Below the pieces are notes generated by a model that saw only the letters and a program-made list of their open reading frames with translations, was not told the DNA's origin and did not search any database. Both the position numbers and the translations under genes were made by a program. From the NCBI GenBank assembly GCA_963800285.1, contig CAWDAL010000012.1, forward strand, positions 1 to 64,000: DNA of 64,000 bases, given 5' to 3'. Positions 22,700 through 31,140 of the stretch are shown here, in pieces. This stretch comes from DASUPK01 sp963800285 (GTDB lineage Bacteria > Actinomycetota > Thermoleophilia > Solirubrobacterales > 70-9). Position 1 is the first letter of the stretch. Every line of letters starts with the position of its first letter.

Positions 22700-23728
22700 G
22701 TGTCCCGATCACGGTCATCCCGGATGAGCCCCGAGCGCCGCCGAGGCCTGGTCCGGCTGGGAATCCTGCTGGTGTCCATCGCCGCCCTGGTCGTGGTCGG
22801 CTTGAGCGTGATCTCAGGCTCGTCGGGTGGCGGGCAGAGCGACAGCGGTGGGTCCGCAAGCGCCAAGTCGCGGCCGTCGGGGCCGTCCAGGCTGACGGCA
22901 TCGAGCCGGGCCCGGCTGCCCGTGGCGATCCACGGGCAGGCGGTGGCCGAGGTGCCCGGTGGCCTGCTCATGATCGGCGGAGAGGACAGTGGCGGCTCGT
23001 CCGATCGCGTGTACCGGCTGAATCCGGCGACGGGGCGCGCCTCGCTGGACGGATCGCTCGTTCAGCCGCTGCACGACGCCGCCGCGGTCACGTTGGCCAG
23101 TGGGACGCTGGTCTTCGGCGGCGGGAACACCTCGACGCTCGACCTGGTGCAGGCACTCACGCCCGGCGCTGCGGCGCAGACCGTCGGTCAGCTTCCCGAC
23201 GCCGTCTCCGACCTCTCGGCGGTCCGACTCGGTGGGGCGGCATACGTGCTCGGGGGCTATGACGGCCAGCAGCCCTCGGCATCCGTGCTGCAGACCACCA
23301 AAGGCCGGTCGTTCACGCGGGTGGCGCGTCTTCCGACGCCCGTTCGATACGGGGCGGCCGCAACGACCGGCGACAAGGTCTACGTGTTCGGCGGCGAGCT
23401 CGGCGACGGGAGCGACACCAGCGAGATCCAGGAGTACGACCTCGCGACCGAGCGGGCCGTGGTGGCGGGCCATCTTCCCGATCCGGTCTCGCACGCCTCG
23501 GCCGTGACCATCGACGGCACGATCTACCTGCTCGGCGGGCGCGTCAACGGACGGGCCGGCGACCGGATCCTTCGCTTCGATCCCGCCCGGAACGTCGCCG
23601 TACCGGCCGGCCGCCTCCCGCAACCGGTCTTCGACGGTGCCGCGGGGACCTTCGCGGGCCGGGCCTATCTGCTCGGGGGACTCGGTTCCTCCGGCACCCC
23701 GGTCGACTCCGTGATCGAGCTGCGTTAG
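22700..23728 (+). CDS. Membrane-anchored Kelch-type beta-propeller protein
   Basis: The product has 342 residues. The N-terminal anchor MSPERRRGLVRLGILLVSIA resembles that of the divergent neighbour. Then come six Kelch-like repeats recognisable by GG doublets: LLMIGGEDSGG, LVFGGGNTS, AYVLGGYDG, VYVFGGELGDG, IYLLGGRVNGR and AYLLGGLGSSG. It probably acts outside the membrane as a binding propeller. GTG 22700 with AGGAAC upstream; ATG 22724 is an alternative. The stop lies two bases before the stop of the FKBP gene on the other strand. Confidence 0.8.
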   Translation: MSRSRSSRMSPERRRGLVRLGILLVSIAALVVVGLSVISGSSGGGQSDSGGSASAKSRPSGPSRLTASSRARLPVAIHGQAVAEVPGGLLMIGGEDSGGSSDRVYRLNPATGRASLDGSLVQPLHDAAAVTLASGTLVFGGGNTSTLDLVQALTPGAAAQTVGQLPDAVSDLSAVRLGGAAYVLGGYDGQQPSASVLQTTKGRSFTRVARLPTPVRYGAAATTGDKVYVFGGELGDGSDTSEIQEYDLATERAVVAGHLPDPVSHASAVTIDGTIYLLGGRVNGRAGDRILRFDPARNVAVPAGRLPQPVFDGAAGTFAGRAYLLGGLGSSGTPVDSVIELR

Positions 23729-23730
23729 GG

Positions 23731-24225
23731 CTAGCCGACCTTGACGAGGTCGATCACGAAAACCAGCGTCGCGTTCGGCGGGATCGTCGGCGGCTGGCCC
23801 TGGGCCCCGTAGGCGAGCTCCGGCGGGATGATCAGCTCCCGGCGGCCGCCGGCCTTCATCCCCGCGACCCCCTGATCCCAGCCCGGGATGACCTGTCCGC
23901 CGCCGAGCTTGAACGAGAACGGCTGGCCGTGGTCGTAGGAGGAGTCGAACTTCGTGCCGTTGTCGTAGAGGACACCGATGTACTGGACGCTGACCTGGTC
24001 GCCCGCCTTGGCCTCGGCGCCGGTCCCGGTCTTCAGGTCCTTGACGACGAGTTGCGTGGGAGCGGCGCCGGTGGGGAGCGTGACGGTGGGGCCGTTGGGC
24101 ACCGTGATGTCCGCCTTCGACGTGTCGCCGTTGCTGGAGCCGCCGCTCCGCCCGATCAGGATCACCGCCACGACGACGACGAGGATCCCGCCGCCCACGA
24201 TCAGTCCGATCACCCTGCGATCCAT
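23731..24225 (-). CDS. FKBP-type peptidyl-prolyl isomerase, membrane-anchored
   Basis: The product has 164 residues. An N-terminal hydrophobic anchor (about 5-25) and Ser/Gly/Thr-rich linker precede a complete FKBP domain (about 60-164). This includes VSVQYIGVLYDNGTKFDSSY, FKLGGGQVIPGWDQGVAGMK, RRELIIPPELAYGAQG and the final LVFVIDLVKV. It catalyses proline cis-trans isomerisation, probably assisting folding outside the membrane. Start: ATG 24225. It follows the sulfatase gene by 23 bases on the same strand and may share its transcript. Confidence 0.9.
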   Translation of the reverse strand: MDRRVIGLIVGGGILVVVVAVILIGRSGGSSNGDTSKADITVPNGPTVTLPTGAAPTQLVVKDLKTGTGAEAKAGDQVSVQYIGVLYDNGTKFDSSYDHGQPFSFKLGGGQVIPGWDQGVAGMKAGGRRELIIPPELAYGAQGQPPTIPPNATLVFVIDLVKVG

Positions 24226-24248
24226 GGCGCGGGATCGTACGCGCCAGC

Positions 24249-25931
24249 TCAGGGCGGCACGGTGCCGTTGACCGCCATCAGGCGGTCGAGCCGCTGGCCG
24301 AGCTCCGAGCGCAGCGCGGCGTCGCCCTGGCTCAGCACCTCTCCGGTGTCGCGGTCGACCAGGTTCCGGACCTCGTCCGGATCCCGTTCGAGGTCGTACA
24401 TCTCGTACTCCGGAGCCTTCTTGCCCGCCGGATCGAAATAGAGGGCGAACTTGGCGTCGGCGGTCCGGACGGCGCGAACCCGATTCGGCTGGCCGGGGAC
24501 GTCCTGGAGGGCGGTCGCCGCCTGATGGTCGTCGTAGGTGAAGTGGATCTCGTCCTGGACGGATTCGCTGGCCGCCGCGTGGGCTGCAATCGACCCCAGG
24601 TCGACGCTGGTCCGGCGCAGCCGCTCGTTCTCCGGAGCGGCGTGCTTGGCGACTATCGGGGCCAGGTCGCGGCCCTTCGCCTGGCCGTCGAGGCCGGTGC
24701 CGGCGACCGTGGCGATGGTGGGCAGCAGGTCCACCAGCGACGCCAGCGCGTCCGATTGCGCCGGCTCCGGGAAGAGGACCGGGTTCGAGACGACGAGCGG
24801 GACGTTGATCGTCTCCTCGTAGGCGTTGAACGCCTTCTGGCGGAGCCCACCGTGGGAGAGGCCCATCTCGCCGTGGTCGGCGCAGCGGAAGACGATGGTC
24901 CGCGAGCGGATGGAATCGGGGTCGGACGCGTCCCCGAGCGCCGCCATCACCCGGCCGAGCTGCTCGTCCACCACGCGGTGCAGATGCGCGTAGAAGTTGA
25001 CGTACTCGAGCTTCTCGCGCTCGCCCCGGAGCGGCCCGAGGTAGGCGGCCATTCCCATCTTCATCAGCTCGTGGACCGACGGCTTGTCGCGCAGCGACTC
25101 GTCCACGGACGGCGGCAGCTTCACGCCCAGGTCGATGAACCCGTCCTCCGGGTATCCGCCGCGAACGTGCTGAGCCGGGTAGCCGAGGACGTCGTGGGGG
25201 TTGACCAGGGAGACGACCAGGCAGAAGGGCTCCGGGAGGTCGGCGCGCCCGAGCCAGCTCTCCACCTGGCGGGTGTAGACCTCGTCCCAGCCGAGGCCCA
25301 GGGGTCCGGCGTTGCCCGCCCCGAAGTGCTCGGCCCTGGCGTTCTCGCCCGCGTCGGGCGGCTCCCAGTCGGCGAAGCCGTACTCGTTGCGCAGGCGATC
25401 GGCGTCGGAGGGCGCCCAGCCGCCGAGCAGCTCGCCGCCCGATGGGTGGGTCAGGTGCCACTTGCCCTTGTACGCGACCTCATAGCCCCGGTCCCTGAGG
25501 AGGTGCGCCAGGCTCTGCGTGTCCGGCCGAAGCTCCGGCTCCCCGCCCGACTTCGGGCCGGCCTGGACGAGGCCTCGACCGAAGTTCCGGAGGGCGCGGC
25601 GGCGCGGGGCGTTCGGGCCGCGCATCATGCCGGCGAGCTCGCGCATCACCGCCGGCGAGTTCCCCAGGTCGGGGCGCAGGTCGGCCTGGGTGTGGGTGAG
25701 CGTGACGCCGTGCTGTGCCGGATAGCGGCCGGTCAGGAGGGTCGCCCGGCTCGGCGAGCACATCGAGGTGTTGGTGAAGGCGCGGTGGAAGGACAGGCCG
25801 TTCTGCTCGAGCGCGTGCTCGTTCGGCGTCAGGTCTCGCAGCCAGCCCGGGAAATCGGGCCAGTGGCGGGGATACCGCTGCTGATCGGTGATCAGCAGGA
25901 GGAGGTTGGGAGGCTTGGCGGCCGTGGTCAG
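24249..25931 (-). CDS. Sulfatase (arylsulfatase family)
   Basis: The product has about 560 residues. The sulfatase signature CSPSRATLLTGRYPAQHG (about residues 58-75) carries the Cys converted to formylglycine. The metal site near the N terminus is LLLITDQQR, and late metal ligands are in CADHGEMG. There is no signal peptide, so it appears cytoplasmic. It hydrolyses sulfate or possibly phosphonate esters; the substrate is unknown. No ATG, GTG or TTG precedes the conserved start in frame. The only well-placed codon is CTG 25931-25929, which overlaps the upstream stop as CTGA, mirroring the usual ATGA coupling. A CTG start is therefore inferred. Confidence 0.85.
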   Translation of the reverse strand: MTTAAKPPNLLLLITDQQRYPRHWPDFPGWLRDLTPNEHALEQNGLSFHRAFTNTSMCSPSRATLLTGRYPAQHGVTLTHTQADLRPDLGNSPAVMRELAGMMRGPNAPRRRALRNFGRGLVQAGPKSGGEPELRPDTQSLAHLLRDRGYEVAYKGKWHLTHPSGGELLGGWAPSDADRLRNEYGFADWEPPDAGENARAEHFGAGNAGPLGLGWDEVYTRQVESWLGRADLPEPFCLVVSLVNPHDVLGYPAQHVRGGYPEDGFIDLGVKLPPSVDESLRDKPSVHELMKMGMAAYLGPLRGEREKLEYVNFYAHLHRVVDEQLGRVMAALGDASDPDSIRSRTIVFRCADHGEMGLSHGGLRQKAFNAYEETINVPLVVSNPVLFPEPAQSDALASLVDLLPTIATVAGTGLDGQAKGRDLAPIVAKHAAPENERLRRTSVDLGSIAAHAAASESVQDEIHFTYDDHQAATALQDVPGQPNRVRAVRTADAKFALYFDPAGKKAPEYEMYDLERDPDEVRNLVDRDTGEVLSQGDAALRSELGQRLDRLMAVNGTVPP

Positions 25932-27286
25932 CCCTTGTGCCTCTTTGCGCCCGGACAGCCGAACTGTTTCTCGAACTGAGTCTTGCTCATGTAGGCGCCG
26001 GTCGGGTAGTAGGGGCCCATCACCTGGGCGGCCGTGTTCGGCTGGTTCACGTCCCAGGAGGTCTTGTGGAAGCGCGGGGACGGAATGATGTTCCGCGTCA
26101 CCAGCGAGCCGATGTCCGGCCGCCCCGCCGCGTCGCCCGTCGGATTGGCGGGCAGCCAGGCGACGTCGCACTTCTTGCGGGCGTTGCTCGGCCGGAAGCC
26201 GGCGTGCGCGACCACCATCACGTAGCGCCGTCCCTTCCGCAGCGGGAACTGCTCGTCGTAGAGGCACCTGTAGGTGCCCGTGACCGCGAGCGACTCCTCG
26301 ACGCACATGTCCCACTCGCGCATCTGTCCGCCGCCCATTCGCTTCTCGCCGGAGTCGGTGCGTGGCGTCTTCGGCAGCTTGCCTCGGACGACCAGCACCT
26401 GGCCGAACGCGAAGCTGTAGGTGCCGACCATGTAGCGAGCGTCGAGGTTGTTGTAGAAGGTGCCGACGGGCGTGTAATCCGCGGCGGCGTGCTCGGCGGG
26501 GCTCTTGTACGAGCTCAGCAGGTAGCTCAGGCTGAAGAACTTCTCGAACGAGAAGGTCGGGGTCGCGGGGTTCGTCGCGGGATCCTTGCCGGGCCAGTGG
26601 ACGTAGCTCTGGTACACCGGCAGCGACAGGTTCTGGCTCTGGTAGACGTGATTCGAGTTGAGCGCGTCGCACATCGCCTGGCCGCGCAGGACGTTGCCGT
26701 CCGCCAGGCGCAGCTCGGGAGTGGGGAGCGGCTCGCCGCCGCGCCGGTTCCGTCCGGAGTCCGGCACGTAGACGCGATAGAGGATGTCCTGGTAGGAGTC
26801 GCCGGTCGGATCCGGCTGGGCGTAGAGCGTGTTGCGAGCCGGCTGAGCGGGAACCGGCTGGCCCAGCACCGTGATCGTGTAGCTGCGCTTCCGAACGTCC
26901 CTGCGGTGGCCCTTGACGAACGGATTGGCCGAGCCCTTGTCCGGCTTCGTCAGATAGTCGGACACCGTGTTCGTCGCCATCCCGTTGTTGACGTAGGCGG
27001 TCATCGACTGAAAGCGAGCGTGGGTGAACTTGCCGTGGAGGATCACCGAGGCGCCGGGCGGGGTCGCGAACTTCGCACCCCAGTAGGTGATCTCCTGGCC
27101 CGGGAAGCCCTGATTGGTCCTCGGGTCGACGTTGGTGAACGGCCCGGTCCAGAAGCAGCTCGCGACCGGGAGGTTGCTCGGGTTGGACCCGGTCGGAACG
27201 GACGCTCCGGCCTGGGCCGACGTCGCCGCGCTCAGGGCGATGGCCGACGCCGTTGTGGCGACCATCGTCCGGGCGAGGAGGCGCAT
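25928..27286 (-). CDS. Secreted protein of unknown function in the sulfatase operon
   Basis: The product has 452 residues. A signal peptide (about 1-27, ending AQA-GA) directs export. The body has eight scattered cysteines including a CFWTG near the mature N terminus and FGC near the end, plus an extended, beta-rich composition. I do not recognise a family. It sits between a TetR gene (stop and start share TGATG) and the sulfatase gene (CTGA overlap), so the three are translated as a unit. It may act on, or carry, the compound that the sulfatase processes; this is inference from context only. Confidence 0.7.
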   Translation of the reverse strand: MRLLARTMVATTASAIALSAATSAQAGASVPTGSNPSNLPVASCFWTGPFTNVDPRTNQGFPGQEITYWGAKFATPPGASVILHGKFTHARFQSMTAYVNNGMATNTVSDYLTKPDKGSANPFVKGHRRDVRKRSYTITVLGQPVPAQPARNTLYAQPDPTGDSYQDILYRVYVPDSGRNRRGGEPLPTPELRLADGNVLRGQAMCDALNSNHVYQSQNLSLPVYQSYVHWPGKDPATNPATPTFSFEKFFSLSYLLSSYKSPAEHAAADYTPVGTFYNNLDARYMVGTYSFAFGQVLVVRGKLPKTPRTDSGEKRMGGGQMREWDMCVEESLAVTGTYRCLYDEQFPLRKGRRYVMVVAHAGFRPSNARKKCDVAWLPANPTGDAAGRPDIGSLVTRNIIPSPRFHKTSWDVNQPNTAAQVMGPYYPTGAYMSKTQFEKQFGCPGAKRHKG

Positions 27287-27900
27287 CAGCCCCCGGCCCT
27301 CGGCGTGCTCGCGCCGGCCGCGGCGTTCATCGCCGTCATCAGAGTCCCGCTGACCAGCTCGAGCACCTGCTCGCGGGGGATCTCCTGCTCGATCGCGGAC
27401 TCGATCACGGTCTCGACGTAGGCGAGAAAGCCGTCGAGGGCGATCCGGATCAGTGGGGGCGGGGCGGTGGTGCCGAGCTGGTTGAGCGCGATGTTGTCGA
27501 TCACCCGCTCGCGGTAGGCGCGGGCGATCTCGAGCAGCGTGGCGTCGACGGTGCCGCGGCCCTGACGGTAGAGCTGCCAGGCGTCGGTCGGCTCGGCGGC
27601 GTGATCCATCATGCGATTGAGGTTCGCCGCGAGGCGCTCGCCGAGCGGCACGGCATGGTCCGTGACCCAGCCGCTCGAGAGCTGCTCTCCGGCCCGGTGC
27701 ACCGAGGCCTCGAGGAGCTGCTGCCGCCCGCCGGGGAAGTAGTGGTAGACGAGGTTGCGGGTCACGCCGGCGCGGTTCGCCACCGCCTCGAAGGCGAGGT
27801 TCTCGTAGCCCTCGCGCGCGGCGAGCGCCAGCGCGCAGTCGATCAGCTGCTCACGCCGCTCCGCGGGTGGCAGCCGGCGTGGGGGAGTGCTCACCTCCAT
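27286..27900 (-). CDS. TetR-family regulator of the sulfatase operon
   Basis: The product has 204 residues. An N-terminal TetR helix-turn-helix (about 12-60) has RREQLIDCALALAAREGYEN and GVTRNLVYHYFPGGRQQLLEA. The C-terminal ligand domain is helical. It is the first gene of a three-gene overlapping operon with a secreted protein and a sulfatase, so autoregulation by a compound those proteins handle is likely. ATG 27900; a GTG two codons later is closer to a possible ribosome-binding site. A partly symmetric TTTACGGTCTGTACAA sits about 25 bases upstream (27922-27937), a possible operator. Confidence 0.85.
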   Translation of the reverse strand: MEVSTPPRRLPPAERREQLIDCALALAAREGYENLAFEAVANRAGVTRNLVYHYFPGGRQQLLEASVHRAGEQLSSGWVTDHAVPLGERLAANLNRMMDHAAEPTDAWQLYRQGRGTVDATLLEIARAYRERVIDNIALNQLGTTAPPPLIRIALDGFLAYVETVIESAIEQEIPREQVLELVSGTLMTAMNAAAGASTPRAGG

Positions 27901-27983
27901 GAGGCGGAGAGACTACACCTAATTTACGGTCTGTACAACTTGGGCGCCTGTGAAATAGGATCCCAAAAGCGCGCAGCGCGGAA

Positions 27984-28055
27984 TGGGCGCGGTTGGGATC
28001 GAACCAACGACCTCTCCCGTGTGAGGGGAGCGCTCTCCCGCTGAGCTACGCGCCC
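27984..28055 (-). tRNA. tRNA-Val(CAC)
   Basis: A complete 72-nt cloverleaf on the minus strand. The acceptor stem GGGCGCG/CGCGCCC ends with discriminator A. The D arm is in GTAGCTCAGCGGGAGAGC, and the anticodon stem CTCCC/GGGAG closes loop CTCACAC (anticodon CAC). The T arm is GTTGG/CCAAC with loop TTCGATC. The 3' CCA is not encoded (TTC follows). It reads GUG valine codons. Confidence 0.95.
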
Positions 28056-28084
28056 GGGAGGAGGCTGATGATAGGCACGGCCGG

Positions 28085-30406
28085 CTACTGAGAGGGTGGG
28101 GTCTCGGTCCGCATCGTCGGATCTCCCTCGACCGCGAGGTTGGGGAGGATCCGGTCGAGCCACTTCGGCATGTACCAGTTGCGCTCGCCGATCAGCTCCA
28201 GCAGTCCCGGCATGATCAGCAAGACGACGAGCGCGTCGATGGCGACGGACACCGCCAGGCCGACGCCGAACTGCTTGACGATCGGGTTGCCGTTGATCAC
28301 GAAGCTGAAGAAGACGGCGAACATGATCGTCGCGGCGGCCAGGATCGGCTTGCCGCCGTTGACCAGTCCCGCCCGGACCGACTCCGAGTTGTCGGCGCCG
28401 CCCCCATGGCGCTCCTCGATCCGGGAGACGAGGAACACCTGGTAGTCCATCGAGAGGCCGAAGAGGATCGCGAACATCATCAGGGGGACGTAGCTCACCA
28501 CCGGCATCTCGTGATCCACCCCGAGCAGGGAGAGCCCGAAGCCCTTCTCGAAGACGGCGGTGAGCACGCCGTAGGAAGCCGCCACCGCCAGCAGGTTGAC
28601 CAGGGCCGACACGAGCGGGATCGTCACTGTCCGGAAGGCCATCGTCAGGAAGAGGATGCTGAGCAGGACGACGATCCCGATCACGAGCAGCAGCTTGTCA
28701 CCGATCTTGATGGCCAGATCGATGTAGGAGGCGGTGGTGCCGCCGACGTACGCCTTCATCCCCTGCCCCTGCGTGGCGTCCGGGATGGTGGTGTCACGAA
28801 GGTGGTTGATGAGGTCCTGGGTCTTCCGGTCCGACGGCGAGGTCTTCGGGGTGGTGGAGAAGACCGCGGCTGTCCCGCCCTTGTCCGTCTGGGCCGGCGA
28901 GACCGACTGGACGTTGTTCTGCTTCGAGATCTGCTGCTCGAGGTTGACCAGGCGGGGGTCGCCCGCGGGCGTCGAGGCGATCTGGAGCTCCTCCGAGACC
29001 TGCTGCATCTGGGACTGGAGCTGTGGGGTCGGCCCGCTGACCGCTTCCTCCTGCTGGAGCTGGGCCTGCTGCTGCTGGAGCTGAGACACCTGCTGCGGAT
29101 TGGAGGTCAGTGGCTTCCCGTAGACGTCGACGGCGATCAGCAGCGGCCCGTTGGTGCCGACGCCGAAGCCATCGGTGAGTGCGTCGTAGGCCTGCCGCTC
29201 GGTCGTGTCGGTCGGCAGCAGGCCGTAGTCGGGGGCGCCCAGGTACAGGTCGAGGGCCGGAATCGCGATTCCGACCAGAACGGCGATCCCTACGACGGAG
29301 GACACCAGCGGGTGGTTCTTGATCGCGTCCGACCATCCGTCCCACGCCCGGCTCTGTCTCTTGGTGCCATCGGGGAGCCTGCGCACGAGGGGCATCGCCT
29401 GGAGGCGCCGGCCGAGCAGGCCGAGGATCGCCGGCAGCAGCGTGATGGAGGCCACCACGGCGGTCGCGACCACGATGGCCGTGCTGTAGCCGAGCGACCG
29501 GACCAGCGGGATCCCGCTGAAGTAGAGGCAGAGCAGGGCGATGATGACCATGACCGCGGCGAAGATCACGGCCGACCCGGAGCTGGAGATCGAGCGGGCG
29601 ATCGAGTCGTTGGGCTCGGCGCCTTCGTCCAGCAGACGCAGGTGGCGGCTGATGATGAACAGCGCGTAGTCGGTTCCCACCGCCAGGCCGAGCATCGTGG
29701 CGAGGGTCGGGGCGATCGAGGGCACGTCGAAGAGGTGGCCGGCGAGGCCGACGATGGCGAGCCCGCTCGCGAGAGCGACGATCGCCGTGGTGATTGGCAG
29801 CGGCGTCGCCACCAACAGGCGGAACGCGATCAGCATGATCACGAGGGCGGCGATCACCGCGATGATCTCGCTGGCCCGCGTGCTCGGGCTGGAGAGCTGC
29901 TGGCCGAGGTAGCCGCCCGCCGACACGTGGATCCCGGTCCCGGCGGTGGGCTTCTTGGCCGCGTCCAGGACGCTGTTCGCCTGGTCGTCGGTGATGTCGC
30001 CCGAAGAGGGCTTCAGGGCGGCCGATACGTAGGCGATCTTGCCGTCCTTGGTGATGTCGTTCGCCCCCTGCGGCGAGAGCGGGCTGAGGACCTGGGTCAC
30101 GTACTGGTTCTTCGAGAGCGACGAGACGACCGCGTTGACGGTCTGCGCGTTCTTGCCCTCCGCGAGGGAGGTGCTCGACTGGAGGACGATCGGGTTGCTC
30201 CCATTGGCCTGCTGAGGCAGCTTGTTGTCGAGCAGGTTGGTGGCGTCCTGCGAGCCGGTTCCCGGGAGGTCGACGTTGTCGCTCTCCGGGCGGCCCGCGG
30301 AGTTGGCGATCAGGACCAGCCCGATCGCGATCACGACCCAGGCGCCGATCACCCAGAGCGCTCGCCGGGCTGCGAACCCACCGAGCCGATGGAGGAGGGC
30401 GCTCAT
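28085..30406 (-). CDS. MMPL/RND-superfamily transporter
   Basis: The product has 773 residues in two homologous halves, each with a large extracytoplasmic loop and a cluster of helices. Signature GxxxDY motifs occur in both: GLAVGTDYALFIISRHLR (near 245) and GLSMDYQVFLVSRIEE (near 650). The first loop is mixed; the second is very rich in Gln. Actinobacterial MMPL proteins export lipids or hydrophobic compounds using the proton gradient. It is divergent from pdxH, 62 bases away, and the two leaders are near-identical. The only regulators nearby are the TetR genes on either side. Confidence 0.9.
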   Translation of the reverse strand: MSALLHRLGGFAARRALWVIGAWVVIAIGLVLIANSAGRPESDNVDLPGTGSQDATNLLDNKLPQQANGSNPIVLQSSTSLAEGKNAQTVNAVVSSLSKNQYVTQVLSPLSPQGANDITKDGKIAYVSAALKPSSGDITDDQANSVLDAAKKPTAGTGIHVSAGGYLGQQLSSPSTRASEIIAVIAALVIMLIAFRLLVATPLPITTAIVALASGLAIVGLAGHLFDVPSIAPTLATMLGLAVGTDYALFIISRHLRLLDEGAEPNDSIARSISSSGSAVIFAAVMVIIALLCLYFSGIPLVRSLGYSTAIVVATAVVASITLLPAILGLLGRRLQAMPLVRRLPDGTKRQSRAWDGWSDAIKNHPLVSSVVGIAVLVGIAIPALDLYLGAPDYGLLPTDTTERQAYDALTDGFGVGTNGPLLIAVDVYGKPLTSNPQQVSQLQQQQAQLQQEEAVSGPTPQLQSQMQQVSEELQIASTPAGDPRLVNLEQQISKQNNVQSVSPAQTDKGGTAAVFSTTPKTSPSDRKTQDLINHLRDTTIPDATQGQGMKAYVGGTTASYIDLAIKIGDKLLLVIGIVVLLSILFLTMAFRTVTIPLVSALVNLLAVAASYGVLTAVFEKGFGLSLLGVDHEMPVVSYVPLMMFAILFGLSMDYQVFLVSRIEERHGGGADNSESVRAGLVNGGKPILAAATIMFAVFFSFVINGNPIVKQFGVGLAVSVAIDALVVLLIMPGLLELIGERNWYMPKWLDRILPNLAVEGDPTMRTETPPSQ

Positions 30407-30413
30407 GCGGGAG

Positions 30414-30464
30414 CGATCCTCTCATGCCGGTCGGTCCCGTCAATCGCGATTACTGAGAGGATCG
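30414..30464. promoter_or_regulatory. 11-bp inverted repeat forming mirrored leaders of MMPL and pdxH
   Basis: CGATCCTCTCA (30414-30424) and TGAGAGGATCG (30454-30464) are exact reverse complements 29 bp apart. Each arm carries the GAGAGG ribosome-binding sequence of one of the two divergent genes, ending 4 bases before the pdxH ATG and 8 bases before the MMPL ATG. The symmetry may be an operator, or two copies of one translation leader. Confidence 0.5.
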
Positions 30465-30468
30465 TCCG

Positions 30469-31086
30469 ATGAGCCCGCGTCGCGCGCAAAATCCGCCGCT
30501 GGACCGCGAGCACGTCGCGGACGATCCGATGGAGCAGTTCGCGCGCTGGTTCGAGGAGGCCGAAGCGGACGTGGCGCTGGAGCAGGCGATGACGCTGGCG
30601 ACCGTCGACGCCGACGGCTCGCCCAACGCCCGCATGGTCCTGCTCAAGGGCTTCGGCCCCGCCGGCTTCCGTTTCTTCAGCAACTACGAGAGCGCCAAGG
30701 GTGGAGAGCTGGCGGGCAACCCCCGCGCGGCCCTGGTGGTCTACTGGCGCGAGCTCGACCGGCAGGTTCGGATTCGCGGCCGGGTCGAGCGGCTCTCCGC
30801 CGAGGACTCCGATGCCTACTTCGCCAGCCGGCCGCGCGACAGCCGCATCGCGGCTGCGATTTCGCCGCAGAGCCGCCCGATCGAGCGCGAGGAACTCGAG
30901 GGCCGTTACGCCGAGCTCGATGCCCAGGCGGGGAACGACGGACCGCCGCGGCCGGAGCACTGGGGCGGGTACCTGGTCCGTCCCGAGGAGATCGAGTTCT
31001 GGCAGGGCAGGGACAGCCGGATGCACGACCGTCTGCTCTATCGCCGCAGATCCGGCGGCTGGGAGATCGACCGCTTGGCCCCTTAG
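30469..31086 (+). CDS. pdxH: Pyridoxamine 5'-phosphate oxidase
   Basis: The product has 205 residues, normal for PdxH. Diagnostic stretches include AMTLATVDADGSPNARMVLLKG, FRFFSNYESAKGGEL, ALVVYWRELDRQVRIRGRVE and the C-terminal FWQGRDSRMHDRLLYRR, the PNPOx_C region with its substrate-binding Arg residues. It uses FMN and oxygen to oxidise pyridoxamine or pyridoxine phosphate to pyridoxal phosphate, the active form of vitamin B6. ATG 30469 with GAGAGG nine bases upstream. Single gene. Confidence 0.95.
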   Translation: MSPRRAQNPPLDREHVADDPMEQFARWFEEAEADVALEQAMTLATVDADGSPNARMVLLKGFGPAGFRFFSNYESAKGGELAGNPRAALVVYWRELDRQVRIRGRVERLSAEDSDAYFASRPRDSRIAAAISPQSRPIEREELEGRYAELDAQAGNDGPPRPEHWGGYLVRPEEIEFWQGRDSRMHDRLLYRRRSGGWEIDRLAP

Positions 31087-31103
31087 TTCCCAATACCTAT
31101 ACG

Positions 31104-31140
31104 GCATATGGTTTTCGCACGGTACCATATGCAATATGGT
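31104..31140. promoter_or_regulatory. TetR operator candidate overlapping the start codon
   Basis: GCATATGGT (31104-31112) and ACCATATGC (31124-31132) form a perfect 9-bp inverted repeat with an 11-bp spacer. A third related half, CAATATGGT (31132-31140), covers the ATG of the TetR gene. Position and symmetry fit autorepression by that TetR protein. The AT-rich halves stand out in this GC-rich region. Confidence 0.65.

Noticed and set aside
24249..26672. 807-codon frame extending the sulfatase upstream to an ATG
   Set aside because: The extra N-terminal 245 codons are an out-of-frame, Arg-rich reading of the secreted-protein gene; sulfatase homology starts right after the CTGA overlap.
28406..30472. 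688-codon open frame opposite the MMPL gene
   Set aside because: Its His/Asp/Arg/Glu-rich translation is typical of the antisense of membrane-protein codons. It is a shadow.
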